Shown: positions 24,851-32,228 of the stretch, piece by piece
Position numbering within the stretch: position 1 is the first letter of the stretch
How the letters are laid out: each line of letters starts with the position of its first letter
DNA from: Candidatus Peribacteria bacterium
Lineage (GTDB): Bacteria > Patescibacteriota > Gracilibacteria > UBA1369 > UBA12463
Assembly: GCA_943349045.1 (NCBI GenBank)
Contig: CALQZC010000004.1
Span: forward strand, 1-46,594
Length of the DNA stretch: 46,594 nucleotides
Reading direction: 5' to 3'
Notes under the pieces: generated by a model
What the model was told of the DNA's origin: nothing
Databases searched by the model: none
Seen by the model: only the letters and a program-made list of their open reading frames with translations
Position numbers and translations under genes: made by a program

Positions 24851-25639
24851 TTACTTTGATTTGAGAAACCTCCACGGGAAGACCATGGTGGCGTTTTTGA
24901 TGCGGGGCCAGCGTGCTGGTTCTTTTATGAGGCGGTAGAGCCACTCGAGGCCGGTTTTTTGAAGGAGGAGGGGAGCGCGCTTGATGTGGCCGGAGATGAA
25001 GTCGAAGGTTCCGCCGACACCGATCGCGACTTTGACCGAGGGTATTTTTCGGAGGTTTCGGGCGATCCACTTTTCCTGGGCAGGGGCGCCGTAGGCGATG
25101 AAGAGCATATCTGGTGAGGCGTCGTTGATGATGTCTTTGATTTTTTCTTGTTCGTGAATAGAAGGGGAGCCACTGTAGGTTCCTACAATCTGAATCGTTG
25201 GGTAGAGCTTTTTTAGCGCCTCCTTTGTTTTCTCTGCGACGCCCTGTTTAGCCCCGAGGAGAAATATTTTTTGCTGTTTTTCTGCGGCCTGTTTACATAT
25301 TTCCAGAAAAAGATCGACGCCAGTAATGCGCTCGGGGAGCGGAGATGTTGGTCGATATATTGGAAGTACTATTAGTTTGAGTATGGATTTCCATAGGGAA
25401 TCGTGTTGCGTATTGGCTGCCCACATAACTCCCATGCCATCTGGAGTATTGATGGAAGTTTGATGGAGGACATGGCGGAACTCTTCGTCGTGCTGCGCAT
25501 GGAGAAGCATTTCTGGATTTACGGTGGCCAGGTGATGCTGCTCAGTACCTTTAAGATATCTTTGAATGTGCTCGAGTACCTCACGTTCTGTGAGGATATT
25601 GAGTGGTACATTCATGATGATTATTCTCCTTTTTGGCAT
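24851..25639 (-). CDS. WecG/TagA/CpsF family glycosyltransferase (GT26)
   Basis: The 262-residue protein has TVNPEMLLHA, PDGMGVMW (catalytic-type D67), ERITGVDLF (103-111), YGAPAQEKWI and IGVGGTFDFISGHIKRAP, then GLEWLYRLIKEPAR. Family members add ManNAc or ManNAcA to lipid-linked sugars in teichoic acid or surface polysaccharide synthesis. An AAGGAG sits 10 bases before an internal ATG at 25615, but the residues before it form the conserved first strand, so 25639 is preferred. It overlaps the methyltransferase stop by 19 bases. Confidence 0.9.
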   Translation of the reverse strand: MPKRRIIIMNVPLNILTEREVLEHIQRYLKGTEQHHLATVNPEMLLHAQHDEEFRHVLHQTSINTPDGMGVMWAANTQHDSLWKSILKLIVLPIYRPTSPLPERITGVDLFLEICKQAAEKQQKIFLLGAKQGVAEKTKEALKKLYPTIQIVGTYSGSPSIHEQEKIKDIINDASPDMLFIAYGAPAQEKWIARNLRKIPSVKVAIGVGGTFDFISGHIKRAPLLLQKTGLEWLYRLIKEPARWPRIKNATMVFPWRFLKSK

Positions 25640-26292
25640 ATGATGACGATATTGTGCGAGGAGCCGACGGTAGTATTTATAATTTTGAATCTTTTTTTCA
25701 GGAGTCTACTGAGCTCTCCTTTTGTAAATGCGTGATAGTAGCGGAGGACTTTCTTGTTCCATGGGATGAAGAGGTCGTTGTATTCCAGATCGCCGAAGGT
25801 GATTTTTTCTTTGAGTGCCCTGAGGATACATTTCAAATATTTTCGCTGCCAGAGATTCCAGACGGTGATGATGCAATATCCACCTGGTTTGGTAATTCTT
25901 AGGAGTTCATCTACCGCCTTTTCACGGAGTTCTTTTGAGGGAATGTGATGGAGGGACGCGATACAGAAGGTTGTGTCGATTGAGCCAGACTCGATGGGAA
26001 TATCGAGAAGACTGCCTACGAGAAATGTTTTGTCGGGAAATATTTTTTTCGCTTGCTCGATGAGATTTTGGCTGATGTCGATACCTATATAGTTACTGTC
26101 ATCTGGAAGTGATGAAATGAGTCGTCCATTTCCACAGCCAATGTCGGCAATCGTCGATCCTGGAAATATGTATGGCTTGAAGTAGGCAAATTCATTCCAG
26201 GGTGCCTGCCGGGTTGCTGAAAACTCCTCGGCGATGGTGTCGTAGTCCAGCTTTACTTTGTCTAAAATTTCGTGAGCGATTTGGTCTTTCAT
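25621..26292 (-). CDS. Trm9/ABH8-like SAM-dependent methyltransferase (putative tRNA wobble-uridine)
   Basis: The 223-residue class I methyltransferase has motif I IADIGCGNG (48-56), YIGIDIS, LHHIPS and LRITKPGGYCIITVWN. Beyond the generic fold it has marks of the Trm9/ABH8 family: an N-terminal YDTIAEEFSATRQAPW (17-32), matching the family's YDxIAxHFSxTRxxPW, and a late DLFIPW followed by RYYHAFTKGEL (184-194). Trm9 with Trm112 methylates cm5U34 in tRNA to mcm5U34. The divergent neighbour, 20 bases away, is Elp3, which makes the cm5U precursor. No Trm112-like gene is seen. Substrate is inferred; the enzyme class is clear. Confidence 0.78.
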   Translation of the reverse strand: MKDQIAHEILDKVKLDYDTIAEEFSATRQAPWNEFAYFKPYIFPGSTIADIGCGNGRLISSLPDDSNYIGIDISQNLIEQAKKIFPDKTFLVGSLLDIPIESGSIDTTFCIASLHHIPSKELREKAVDELLRITKPGGYCIITVWNLWQRKYLKCILRALKEKITFGDLEYNDLFIPWNKKVLRYYHAFTKGELSRLLKKRFKIINTTVGSSHNIVIICQKGE

Positions 26293-26293
26293 A

Positions 26294-26302
26294 TGGTAGA
26301 AT
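26294..26302 (+). promoter_or_regulatory. Extended -10 of elp3
   Basis: TGGTAGAAT sits between the divergent starts, 10 bases before the elp3 ATG at 26313. No good -35 is seen, which extended -10 promoters can tolerate. Confidence 0.45.
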
Positions 26303-26312
26303 GGGCTTCGCT

Positions 26313-27911
26313 ATGGATATTATCACGAATAATTCGCTCAGGGAACTGGTTAAACAGGCATTAGCTCTTCCGGTTAAAGACGCAAAGGCGCTGCAGCACC
26401 TGAAGAATCAGTATTCTACTCATTATAAGCGACCGACTCCAACAAACATGGAGCTCATCGAGACCTATCGTGCCATGTGTGCGGATGGGGATATCGTGCA
26501 TGAAAAGGAGTTCATGAAGTTTCTTCGAAAAAGGGGAGTGCGCTCGATGTCGGGTATTGTCTCGATTACCGTGATTACAAAGGCGTTTCCCTGTCCCGGG
26601 AAGTGTATTTTCTGTCCGACGGAGCCAGGCATGCCGAAGAGTTATCTCTCCAATGAGCCGGCAATTATGCGTGCGATTTTAAATGATTTTGGTGGATACG
26701 AGCAGACGCGAAATCGACTCGATAGTTTGCAGCGAACGGGGCACGAGACAGATAAAGTAGAAATTATTGTCTCGGGTGGGACGTTTTCATTTTATCCACA
26801 CCCTTATCAGACCGCTTTCACTCGCCAGATTTTCAATGCGCTCAATTATCCGTTGCCGCCTGCACGGTCCTTGCTTGAGGCTCAGACACTCAATGAGACC
26901 GCTGAGAATCGATGTGTGGGTTTGTCGTTTGAGACTCGTCCTGATCATATTACTGAGGCGGAGGTGAAGCGACTTGGTGTGCTTGGGGCGACGAAGATTG
27001 AGATTGGTATTCAGTGTCTTGATGATGAGATTTATCGACTCAACGAGCGAGGTCACACGATCGCTGAGGTGGCGAGATGCATGCAGGTGCTTAAAGATGG
27101 CTGTTTCAAAATTAACGCCCACATGATGCCAAACCTCTATGGCTCGACGCCTGAGCGTGATTTTGAGATGACGAAGGAGCTCTTTGACAATCCTGACTTC
27201 CGACCTGACTGGATGAAAATTTATCCGACGATGGTGGTTCCCTGGTCTGTTCTCGAAAAAATGCATGCGCGTGGAGAGTTCAAGGCCTATTCTGACGAGG
27301 TACTCATCGATCTGATGTGTCGCATTAAACCTCTGATTCCTGAGTATGTGCGCGTAACCCGTCTTTATCGAGATATTCCAGCACCGACGATCGTGGATGG
27401 CTCGAAGATTTCGAATTTGCGGCAGGTCGTTCAGGAAGAAATGAAAAAGCGTGGATTGCCGTCGTGTCGCTGTATTCGCTGCCGTGAGGTGCGTGATACG
27501 GTCGTCGATCCGAAAGATTTGCGAATGCGGGTGACTGAGTACGATGCGTCCCATGGTAAGGAATTTTTTATTCAGTGGGAGGACCCTGTTTCTGATAAGA
27601 TCTGTGGATTTATTCGTCTGCGATTTCCTTCGCAGTATTACACTGGCAAAAAGCACTTTATTAAGGAGCTAGAAGGCTGTGCGTTGATTCGCGAGCTCCA
27701 TGTCTATGGCATGCATATTCCTTTGAACGATCGAGAGGAGGGGGCTCAGCAACACTTTGGGCTTGGAAAGACGTTGTTGGCCAAAGCTGAAGAGATTTCT
27801 CGGGCCGCCGGCTTCAAAAAAATGGCTATTATCAGTGGGGTTGGGGTTAGAGAGTATTATCGAAAATGGGGTTATCAGCTTCAGGGAACCTATATGGTGA
27901 AGGGGATGTAG
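26313..27911 (+). CDS. elp3: Elp3-family tRNA uridine(34) carboxymethyl-transferring radical SAM/GNAT enzyme
   Basis: The ATG at 26313 gives 532 residues; the longer open frame upstream overlaps the methyltransferase gene. The radical SAM part has VRSMSGIVSITVITK and the cluster cysteines C94, C98 and C101 in FPCPGKCIFCPTEPG, then PKSYLSNEPA, GHETDKVEIIVSGGTFSFYP and IEIGIQCLDD. A zinc-type CRCIRCREV links to a C-terminal GNAT domain with ELHVYG, GLGKTLLAKAE and REYYRKWGYQLQGTYMVK. Elp3 is the catalytic subunit of Elongator and in some bacteria works alone to make cm5U34 from acetyl-CoA and SAM. The Trm9-like gene next to it suggests a linked modification route. Confidence 0.93.
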   Translation: MDIITNNSLRELVKQALALPVKDAKALQHLKNQYSTHYKRPTPTNMELIETYRAMCADGDIVHEKEFMKFLRKRGVRSMSGIVSITVITKAFPCPGKCIFCPTEPGMPKSYLSNEPAIMRAILNDFGGYEQTRNRLDSLQRTGHETDKVEIIVSGGTFSFYPHPYQTAFTRQIFNALNYPLPPARSLLEAQTLNETAENRCVGLSFETRPDHITEAEVKRLGVLGATKIEIGIQCLDDEIYRLNERGHTIAEVARCMQVLKDGCFKINAHMMPNLYGSTPERDFEMTKELFDNPDFRPDWMKIYPTMVVPWSVLEKMHARGEFKAYSDEVLIDLMCRIKPLIPEYVRVTRLYRDIPAPTIVDGSKISNLRQVVQEEMKKRGLPSCRCIRCREVRDTVVDPKDLRMRVTEYDASHGKEFFIQWEDPVSDKICGFIRLRFPSQYYTGKKHFIKELEGCALIRELHVYGMHIPLNDREEGAQQHFGLGKTLLAKAEEISRAAGFKKMAIISGVGVREYYRKWGYQLQGTYMVKGM

Positions 27912-27922
27912 ATTCTTATTGC

Positions 27923-27951
27923 TTGACAATTCGCTAGCTTCGTTCTATATT
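27923..27951 (+). promoter_or_regulatory. Strong promoter of the gene at 27975
   Basis: TTGACA (27923-27928), 17 bases, TATATT (27946-27951). One of the best matches to consensus in the window. Leader about 17 bases, pyrimidine-rich. Confidence 0.75.
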
Positions 27952-27974
27952 CTTCCTCCTATTATATTTTTTCT

Positions 27975-28316
27975 ATGACTGACATTCTTCAGCCCGCAAA
28001 TGTACCTCATTCTGAAGCACTAGAGGGGACTGCAACTTCTGTATCTGTAGCACCTGAAATTGCTCTTCGACTTGAGGAAGTTGCTCATGAGGTTTTGAGA
28101 CTTCTTAAGCTTCGTGAAAGAACGGATTATCAGGGTGTACAGTTTTCTGGTCCTGATACGGTTCAGCAGTACTTCGTGAAAATTGGACATTCAGTAGAGC
28201 TTCGAGATGGATGCGCCTTTTTCACCGGAAGTTCTGATTGTGTCGCTGCCTATGATCGTAATCGGGGATGGACCCTGACTCAGAAGGGTGTTGAGTTTAT
28301 GTGTAATGATCGGTAG
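27975..28316 (+). CDS. Hypothetical protein behind a strong promoter
   Basis: A 113-residue soluble protein with no motif I recognise. Residues 27-45 form a likely amphipathic helix (ALRLEEVAHEVLRLLKLRE); the rest looks alpha/beta with GVQFSGPDTVQQYFVK and RGWTLTQKGVEF. It stands alone between elp3 and a gene-free stretch, with a near-consensus promoter, so it is probably highly expressed. Coding reality rests on the promoter, the clean start and sensible amino acid composition. Confidence 0.6.
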   Translation: MTDILQPANVPHSEALEGTATSVSVAPEIALRLEEVAHEVLRLLKLRERTDYQGVQFSGPDTVQQYFVKIGHSVELRDGCAFFTGSSDCVAAYDRNRGWTLTQKGVEFMCNDR

Positions 28317-28338
28317 TGGTCGTGGTTTGAGAGGTTAC

Positions 28339-28375
28339 TATAATTTCAGCTTTGCAAAGCTGAATCTCTATTATA
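28339..28375. repeat. Nested dyad: TATAAT / 20-base palindrome / ATTATA
   Basis: A perfect 20-base palindrome (28345-28364, half-site TTCAGCTTTG) is flanked by TATAAT (28339-28344) and its complement ATTATA (28370-28375). It would form a 10-bp stem with no loop as RNA, or an operator between outward- or inward-reading -10 boxes. No T tract follows, so a terminator is less likely. Confidence 0.6.
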
Positions 28376-28376
28376 C

Positions 28377-28400
28377 TTTGTACAATGTATCTTGTACAAA
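28377..28400. repeat. 9-bp inverted repeat with 6-base loop
   Basis: TTTGTACAA (28377-28385) and TTGTACAAA (28392-28400) are exact complements around TGTATC. It begins one base after the previous dyad, so the two look like one regulatory unit. Confidence 0.6.
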
Positions 28401-28760
28401 ATACTCTGGCTTTGGTTAGTCGGACCCTTGCGTAGTTTGAGTTTTATGTGTGATGTGTGTTTTTTGTTGGTGAACTTTTTGTGTGTTGTTTTTGTAGCTG
28501 TGCACGTGCAGATGTTTTTGAAATAATTTTTAGATACGACAAACCGTTGTCTGAATTATTCCTTGCCTTTGATCTTGACTCCCCCTTCCCTGCCTCAATC
28601 CGTATTTTTATGAGGTAATTGTGGATTATTACCCTTGTTTTTTGGCTTATTTAAGCCATTAATTTAGAAATATCCCCTAGGACGCGTTGGAGCTCTAGAA
28701 ACGGGGTTTTAGTCGTCTGGGTTGTGAAACTGTAGGGGGAATTCCCTCGAATGTTCGGTT

Positions 28761-29339
28761 TTATTCATGATATTTAGCATATCTGCTTTTAAGCTCTAGA
28801 AAATGCTCTCTCGTGAGGCCTTGGATGGAAGGAAGTGTTTGAGGGTTGGCGTTTGCGATTGAGCAAAACTTTGGTCTTTTTTGTAAAAGTTCTTGGAATG
28901 CTAGAGATGTATCAAGAGGCCAGTTTTTCAAGTCTCGAATTTGCGTTGCCATTGTTTCTGGATAACCATGTTCTTTTCTCACACTATCTTCGATTTCTAA
29001 TTTTTTTGCCATCCATTCTGCTGGTGGTAAATAAATTCCAGGAGCGAGATTTGTTGTATCCCACTGAAGCGTGAAAAATAGAAAAACATGGAAGCTATTC
29101 GTGTAATGCGAAATAGTTTCGTCTTTCATATGCTCCCACCAGTCGAGCCCTGCTGTTGGCTGCGGCTTGAGTCCTTTTCTATCTATACATACGTCTAAAT
29201 CTTTTATCGAAGCATCCACTTGATGGATATCTACTGCGTCTAACATTCGTTCGACGGTACTGCCGATAACGATACCGGAAAAACCATTTTTCGTGGCTTG
29301 CGATTCAGCCTTATCTATCAGCTCTAAGAGTAGGCTCAT
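28761..29339 (-). CDS. Hypothetical protein, possible nucleotidyltransferase-fold
   Basis: The ATG at 29339 gives 192 residues and starts 7 bases after the upstream gene's stop; a longer frame exists but overlaps that gene. IVIGSTVERMLD followed by SIKDLDVCID loosely recalls the GS...DxD pattern of the DNA polymerase beta-like nucleotidyltransferases, and PAEWMAKKLEIEDSVRKEHGYPET follows. The spacing between GS and DLD is longer than usual, so this is a hint only. It forms a two-gene operon with the gene at 29347. Confidence 0.6.
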   Translation of the reverse strand: MSLLLELIDKAESQATKNGFSGIVIGSTVERMLDAVDIHQVDASIKDLDVCIDRKGLKPQPTAGLDWWEHMKDETISHYTNSFHVFLFFTLQWDTTNLAPGIYLPPAEWMAKKLEIEDSVRKEHGYPETMATQIRDLKNWPLDTSLAFQELLQKRPKFCSIANANPQTLPSIQGLTREHFLELKSRYAKYHE

Positions 29340-29346
29340 TTGAAAA

Positions 29347-29994
29347 TTACTTCTTGGAAATTGCTTCCAATGTATATGTTCGTACAAGTGTATATGGAGC
29401 ACGGAGAAGATCTTCAGGCCTGCCTTGTGTGCCTGATAATCCGGTACGCACAGTGACACTGCCTTGTTTGAACTCAACTCCGATCACGAATGAAGTTGGG
29501 CTTTTTATCTCTGCATCTTTCTTTCCAGTCAATAGTGCTTGAATCATTGGCTCCCTGACTACATTGGCACATCTGTCCCTGTCAAATGTTCTAAAATTTG
29601 TTGCTTCTTCAATGAGCTCCTTGAATGCTGAGGCTTGATCTGCTGTAAGTAGAAATATATCTGATGAGTAATCTGTTGGCGGATAGAGATAATCTATCTT
29701 GATGAGATGAGTAGCTTCACGGACTGGTCCTGCAAGTAGCGTTTCTTTATGCTTTTTAAAGCTGTATTCACTCATTGTTCCATCCATGGTTATTTTTGGA
29801 TCTAAAGAGAAAAGCTCGGATGGGAGCCTGGTGGCAATCGTTTGTATTTTTGTGATGCTCGCTTGAGCATTTACTGTTTTTTGCGTTTCCGCCTCTTCTC
29901 TTTCTGCTTGTTGTCCTGCTTCATGATCTCTTTGTTGTTCAGCGAGAGTACTTGCTGCTTCTTTTGCGGCTATGGTAAGATTTGCTGTGGTCAT
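29347..29994 (-). CDS. Hypothetical protein with Ala/Glu/Gln-rich N-terminus
   Basis: No family recognised. The 215-residue protein begins with about 50 residues rich in Ala, Glu and Gln that may form a coiled coil, followed by a mixed alpha/beta part with DYLYPPTDYSSDIFLLT and SFVIGVEFKQGSVTVRTGL. No signal peptide or membrane span. It leads a minus-strand pair with the gene ending at 28761 and has its own promoter past the recG stop. Confidence 0.6.
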   Translation of the reverse strand: MTTANLTIAAKEAASTLAEQQRDHEAGQQAEREEAETQKTVNAQASITKIQTIATRLPSELFSLDPKITMDGTMSEYSFKKHKETLLAGPVREATHLIKIDYLYPPTDYSSDIFLLTADQASAFKELIEEATNFRTFDRDRCANVVREPMIQALLTGKKDAEIKSPTSFVIGVEFKQGSVTVRTGLSGTQGRPEDLLRAPYTLVRTYTLEAISKK

Positions 29995-30021
29995 ATCTAC
30001 AAGTAAATGATTTAAGACCGA

Positions 30022-30049
30022 ATGATAGCGTATTCTTTAGGGTTGTCAA
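30022..30049 (-). promoter_or_regulatory. Promoter of the hypothetical gene pair
   Basis: Minus strand: TTGACA (30049-30044), 16 bases, TATCAT (30027-30022). Leader about 20 to 25 bases to the ATG at 29994. It lies only 4 bases beyond the recG stop. Confidence 0.7.
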
Positions 30050-30052
30050 AAT

Positions 30053-32098
30053 TTAGTCGTTTACATACACCTGTTCTGTCCGCTCCAGCTGGGCTTTGAG
30101 CTTTGGGAAGGTTTTGAGGTAGGGGTCTTTTTCGATGAGGAGGGTGGCGTATTGGCGTGCTTTTGAGATGGTGTGAGCGTCGGTGAGACTGGCCATTTTG
30201 AGGTCGGGGATGCCGGATTGGCGGACGCCGTAGAGTTCGCCGGGGCCGCGCATGGTGAGGTCGATTTCGGCGAGGGCGAAGCCTGATTGGTGCTGGACCA
30301 TGGCTGCCAGACGTTTCGTGGAGGTTTGGGATTCTTTGTTCGTGAAGAGGAAGCAGAAGGATTGGTGTTCGCCGCGGCCGACACGGCCGCGAAACTGATG
30401 GAGCTGTGAAAGTCCGAATCGTTCCGCACCTTCGATGATCATGATGGTTGCATTTGGCACGTCGATACCGACTTCGATGACGGAGGTTGATACGAGGACG
30501 TTCGTGTTATTGGCGCTGAACTCTGCCATAATTGAGTCTTTTTCTTCTTGCTTGAGTTTGCCGTGGAGGTACTGGACACTGAGTTCTGGGAAGATATGTT
30601 TGGAAAGTTCTTCGTAGGTTTGCATCACGGAGCGCACTTCGAGCTCGTCGGATTCATCAATTAACGGACAGACGACGAAGACCTGTCTCCCCTGCTCTAC
30701 TTGTTGCCGAATCCAATTATAGGCGTCTTTACGCTTTTTTTCGGGGACGATGTGGGTTTCAATGGGTTTGCGGCCGGGAGGAAGTTCGTCGATGATGGAG
30801 AGGTCCTGATCGCCGTAAATAGTCATGGCCAGGGTACGAGGAATAGGTGTTGCAGAGAGGCTGAGGAGGTGCGGCGTGCCGTGAGACTTGAGCGTATCCC
30901 GCTGTTTGACGCCAAAACGGTGCTGTTCGTCGATGATCGCGAGACCGAGTTTTTTGAATCCAATACTTTCTTGAATGAGCGCATGCGTGCCGACGACGAG
31001 ATCGCAGGTTCCGGTTTTGAGCTGAATAATGATCTCTTCTTTTTGTTTGGCAGGTGTGGATCCGAGGACTTGTTGGATGTTGATGCCGTACTGTTGGAAA
31101 AATTTATAGAGCGTCTTGTAGTGCTGTTTCGCGAGAATTTCTGTCGGGGCCATGATGGCTACTTGATGCTTGTTTTTGATCATGGAGAGCGCGGCAAGAC
31201 CGGCGATTACGGTCTTTCCTGAGCCAACATCGCCCTGCACGAGTCGAGCCATCGGAATATCTTTTTCGAGGTCGTCGATGATTTCGGTGAGGGTTTTTTG
31301 CTGTGCCCCGGTGAGTTTGAATGGAAGTTTTTCGAGAAGTGTGGCGAGGTGTTTTTTGTCGATTTCGTTACGCTTAATTTTTGACGTCGCGTCGTGCTGC
31401 CAGAGCCATTTTTTATGAATGGCCTTGAGCTGAAGGAGGAAGAGCTCGTCGAATGAGAGTCGTTTTTTGGCTTCGTCGAGGTCCTCTACGCGTATTGGAA
31501 AATGAATCAGCTCGATCGCTTCTTTGAGCGGCATGAGTTTTTCTTTTTTGAGAATGTCTTCCGGAATGTAATCTTCAATGTATTTGAGGAACTCGGTGAG
31601 TACGGGTCGCATTTTTTCTCGAATCCACTTAGAGTTGAGGCCCTCGGTTTCGTGATAAATCGGCACGATGCGTCCGGTGTGGAGCTGCTCTTCGCGTTTG
31701 TGTTCGATCGTTGGACCCGCGAGCGAAAGTTTCCGCATGTTCAATTTTGGCTTCCCCGTCACGAATACGTGCATGCCGGACTTGTACATGTGTGTGATGA
31801 ACTTCTGATTGAACCAGACGAGTTCGATGCTAGTTGAGTCATCAGTGAGCAGTGCCTTTGTGAATTGACGATTGTTTGGGAGTCTTTTTGTGAAAAAATT
31901 TGAGAGAATTCCGGAGAATGTTTGTGGCTCCCCTTCTTTGGCATCGCTAATCGGTGTGATTCCAGACGCGTCCGTATAGCTGCGCGGAAAGTAATAGATA
32001 AAATCCTCCACGGTTTTTACGCCTACACTCTGGAGCAGTTCCAAGTGCTTGGCGTTCGTCGAGAGAACCGTTTTGAGAAGGGTGGAGAGCGGTGGCAT
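30053..32098 (-). CDS. recG: ATP-dependent DNA helicase RecG
   Basis: RecG remodels stalled forks and Holliday junctions. The 681-residue protein (693 in E. coli) has an N-terminal wedge/OB part, motif I GDVGSGKT (289-296), DEQHRFGVKQR, the SATPIPRTLA motif and GDQDLSIIDELPPGRKPI, then STSVIEVGIDVPNA and the QFRGRVGRG motif VI. The start lies exactly 6 bases after a TATACT box, so the message is probably leaderless. Confidence 0.97.
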   Translation of the reverse strand: MPPLSTLLKTVLSTNAKHLELLQSVGVKTVEDFIYYFPRSYTDASGITPISDAKEGEPQTFSGILSNFFTKRLPNNRQFTKALLTDDSTSIELVWFNQKFITHMYKSGMHVFVTGKPKLNMRKLSLAGPTIEHKREEQLHTGRIVPIYHETEGLNSKWIREKMRPVLTEFLKYIEDYIPEDILKKEKLMPLKEAIELIHFPIRVEDLDEAKKRLSFDELFLLQLKAIHKKWLWQHDATSKIKRNEIDKKHLATLLEKLPFKLTGAQQKTLTEIIDDLEKDIPMARLVQGDVGSGKTVIAGLAALSMIKNKHQVAIMAPTEILAKQHYKTLYKFFQQYGINIQQVLGSTPAKQKEEIIIQLKTGTCDLVVGTHALIQESIGFKKLGLAIIDEQHRFGVKQRDTLKSHGTPHLLSLSATPIPRTLAMTIYGDQDLSIIDELPPGRKPIETHIVPEKKRKDAYNWIRQQVEQGRQVFVVCPLIDESDELEVRSVMQTYEELSKHIFPELSVQYLHGKLKQEEKDSIMAEFSANNTNVLVSTSVIEVGIDVPNATIMIIEGAERFGLSQLHQFRGRVGRGEHQSFCFLFTNKESQTSTKRLAAMVQHQSGFALAEIDLTMRGPGELYGVRQSGIPDLKMASLTDAHTISKARQYATLLIEKDPYLKTFPKLKAQLERTEQVYVND

Positions 32099-32104
32099 GG
32101 CTCT

Positions 32105-32110
32105 AGTATA
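32105..32110 (-). promoter_or_regulatory. -10 box of recG, leaderless arrangement
   Basis: Minus strand TATACT, six bases, ATG. No clear -35 is present at 17 bases upstream. Confidence 0.5.
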
Positions 32111-32133
32111 TCATAGGAATTTGAAGCTAAGGA

Positions 32134-32162
32134 TTGACTTGAATTTTACCGTTTGCTATAAT
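32134..32162 (+). promoter_or_regulatory. Near-consensus promoter with no downstream gene: drives the predicted small RNA
   Basis: TTGACT (32134-32139), 17 bases, TATAAT (32157-32162) preceded by an extended TG. The next plus-strand bases hold no open frame of size but a hairpin and T tract. Confidence 0.75.
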
Positions 32163-32168
32163 GGTCTT

Positions 32169-32228
32169 GTTCACTAGGGGGAAACGATGTTATGACTGCG
32201 TGTCATAATGCTACGCCCCCCATTTTTT
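32169..32228 (+). ncRNA. Predicted small RNA of about 60 nt, unknown family
   Basis: Transcription from the promoter at 32134-32162 should begin near 32169. The RNA would fold as one rod: an outer clamp of GGGGG (32177-32181) with the C run at 32216-32221; an internal loop (AAACGA on the 5' side, CTACG on the 3' side); and an upper stem TGTTATGAC (32188-32196) with GTCATAATG (32202-32210), which includes two G-U pairs, closed by a TGCGT loop. A T6 tract follows the clamp. I do not recognise it as 6S, tmRNA, SRP RNA, RNase P or a known riboswitch. The end overlaps the stop codon of the convergent NYN gene. Confidence 0.65.
32177..32228 (+). terminator. Intrinsic terminator formed by the small RNA hairpin
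   Basis: The G5/C6 clamp is followed by A and six T (32223-32228). On the opposite strand no T tract follows the hairpin, so it works only in the plus direction. It is the only convincing intrinsic terminator I found in the window. Confidence 0.6.

Larger units (their letters stand above)
28317..28760. other. Gene-free stretch with several inverted repeats
   Basis: No credible coding frame on either strand. It holds the nested dyads at 28339-28400, a GGTAAT/ATTACC inverted repeat (28614-28619 and 28628-28633), GGCTTA-TT-TAAGCC (28644-28657), the palindrome GGGAATTCCC (28737-28746), and AGCTCTAGAAA at 28691-28701 repeated at 28792-28802. Base composition is AT-rich. It may be regulatory, an unrecognised RNA locus or decayed DNA. 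Confidence 0.5.

Noticed and set aside
25615-25639. Internal ATG 25615 with an AAGGAG as the start of the GT26 gene
   Set aside because: The conserved first beta strand of the family lies before it, so the upstream start is preferred, though not proven.
26787-27656. Long antisense open frame inside elp3
   Set aside because: It is a shadow of the elp3 reading frame, with arginine- and histidine-rich composition and no motif; similar shadows lie behind pgk, recG, uvrC and others.
28339-28400. Bidirectional terminator for the gene at 27975
   Set aside because: Stems are AT-rich and lack following T tracts; an operator or unknown element fits better.
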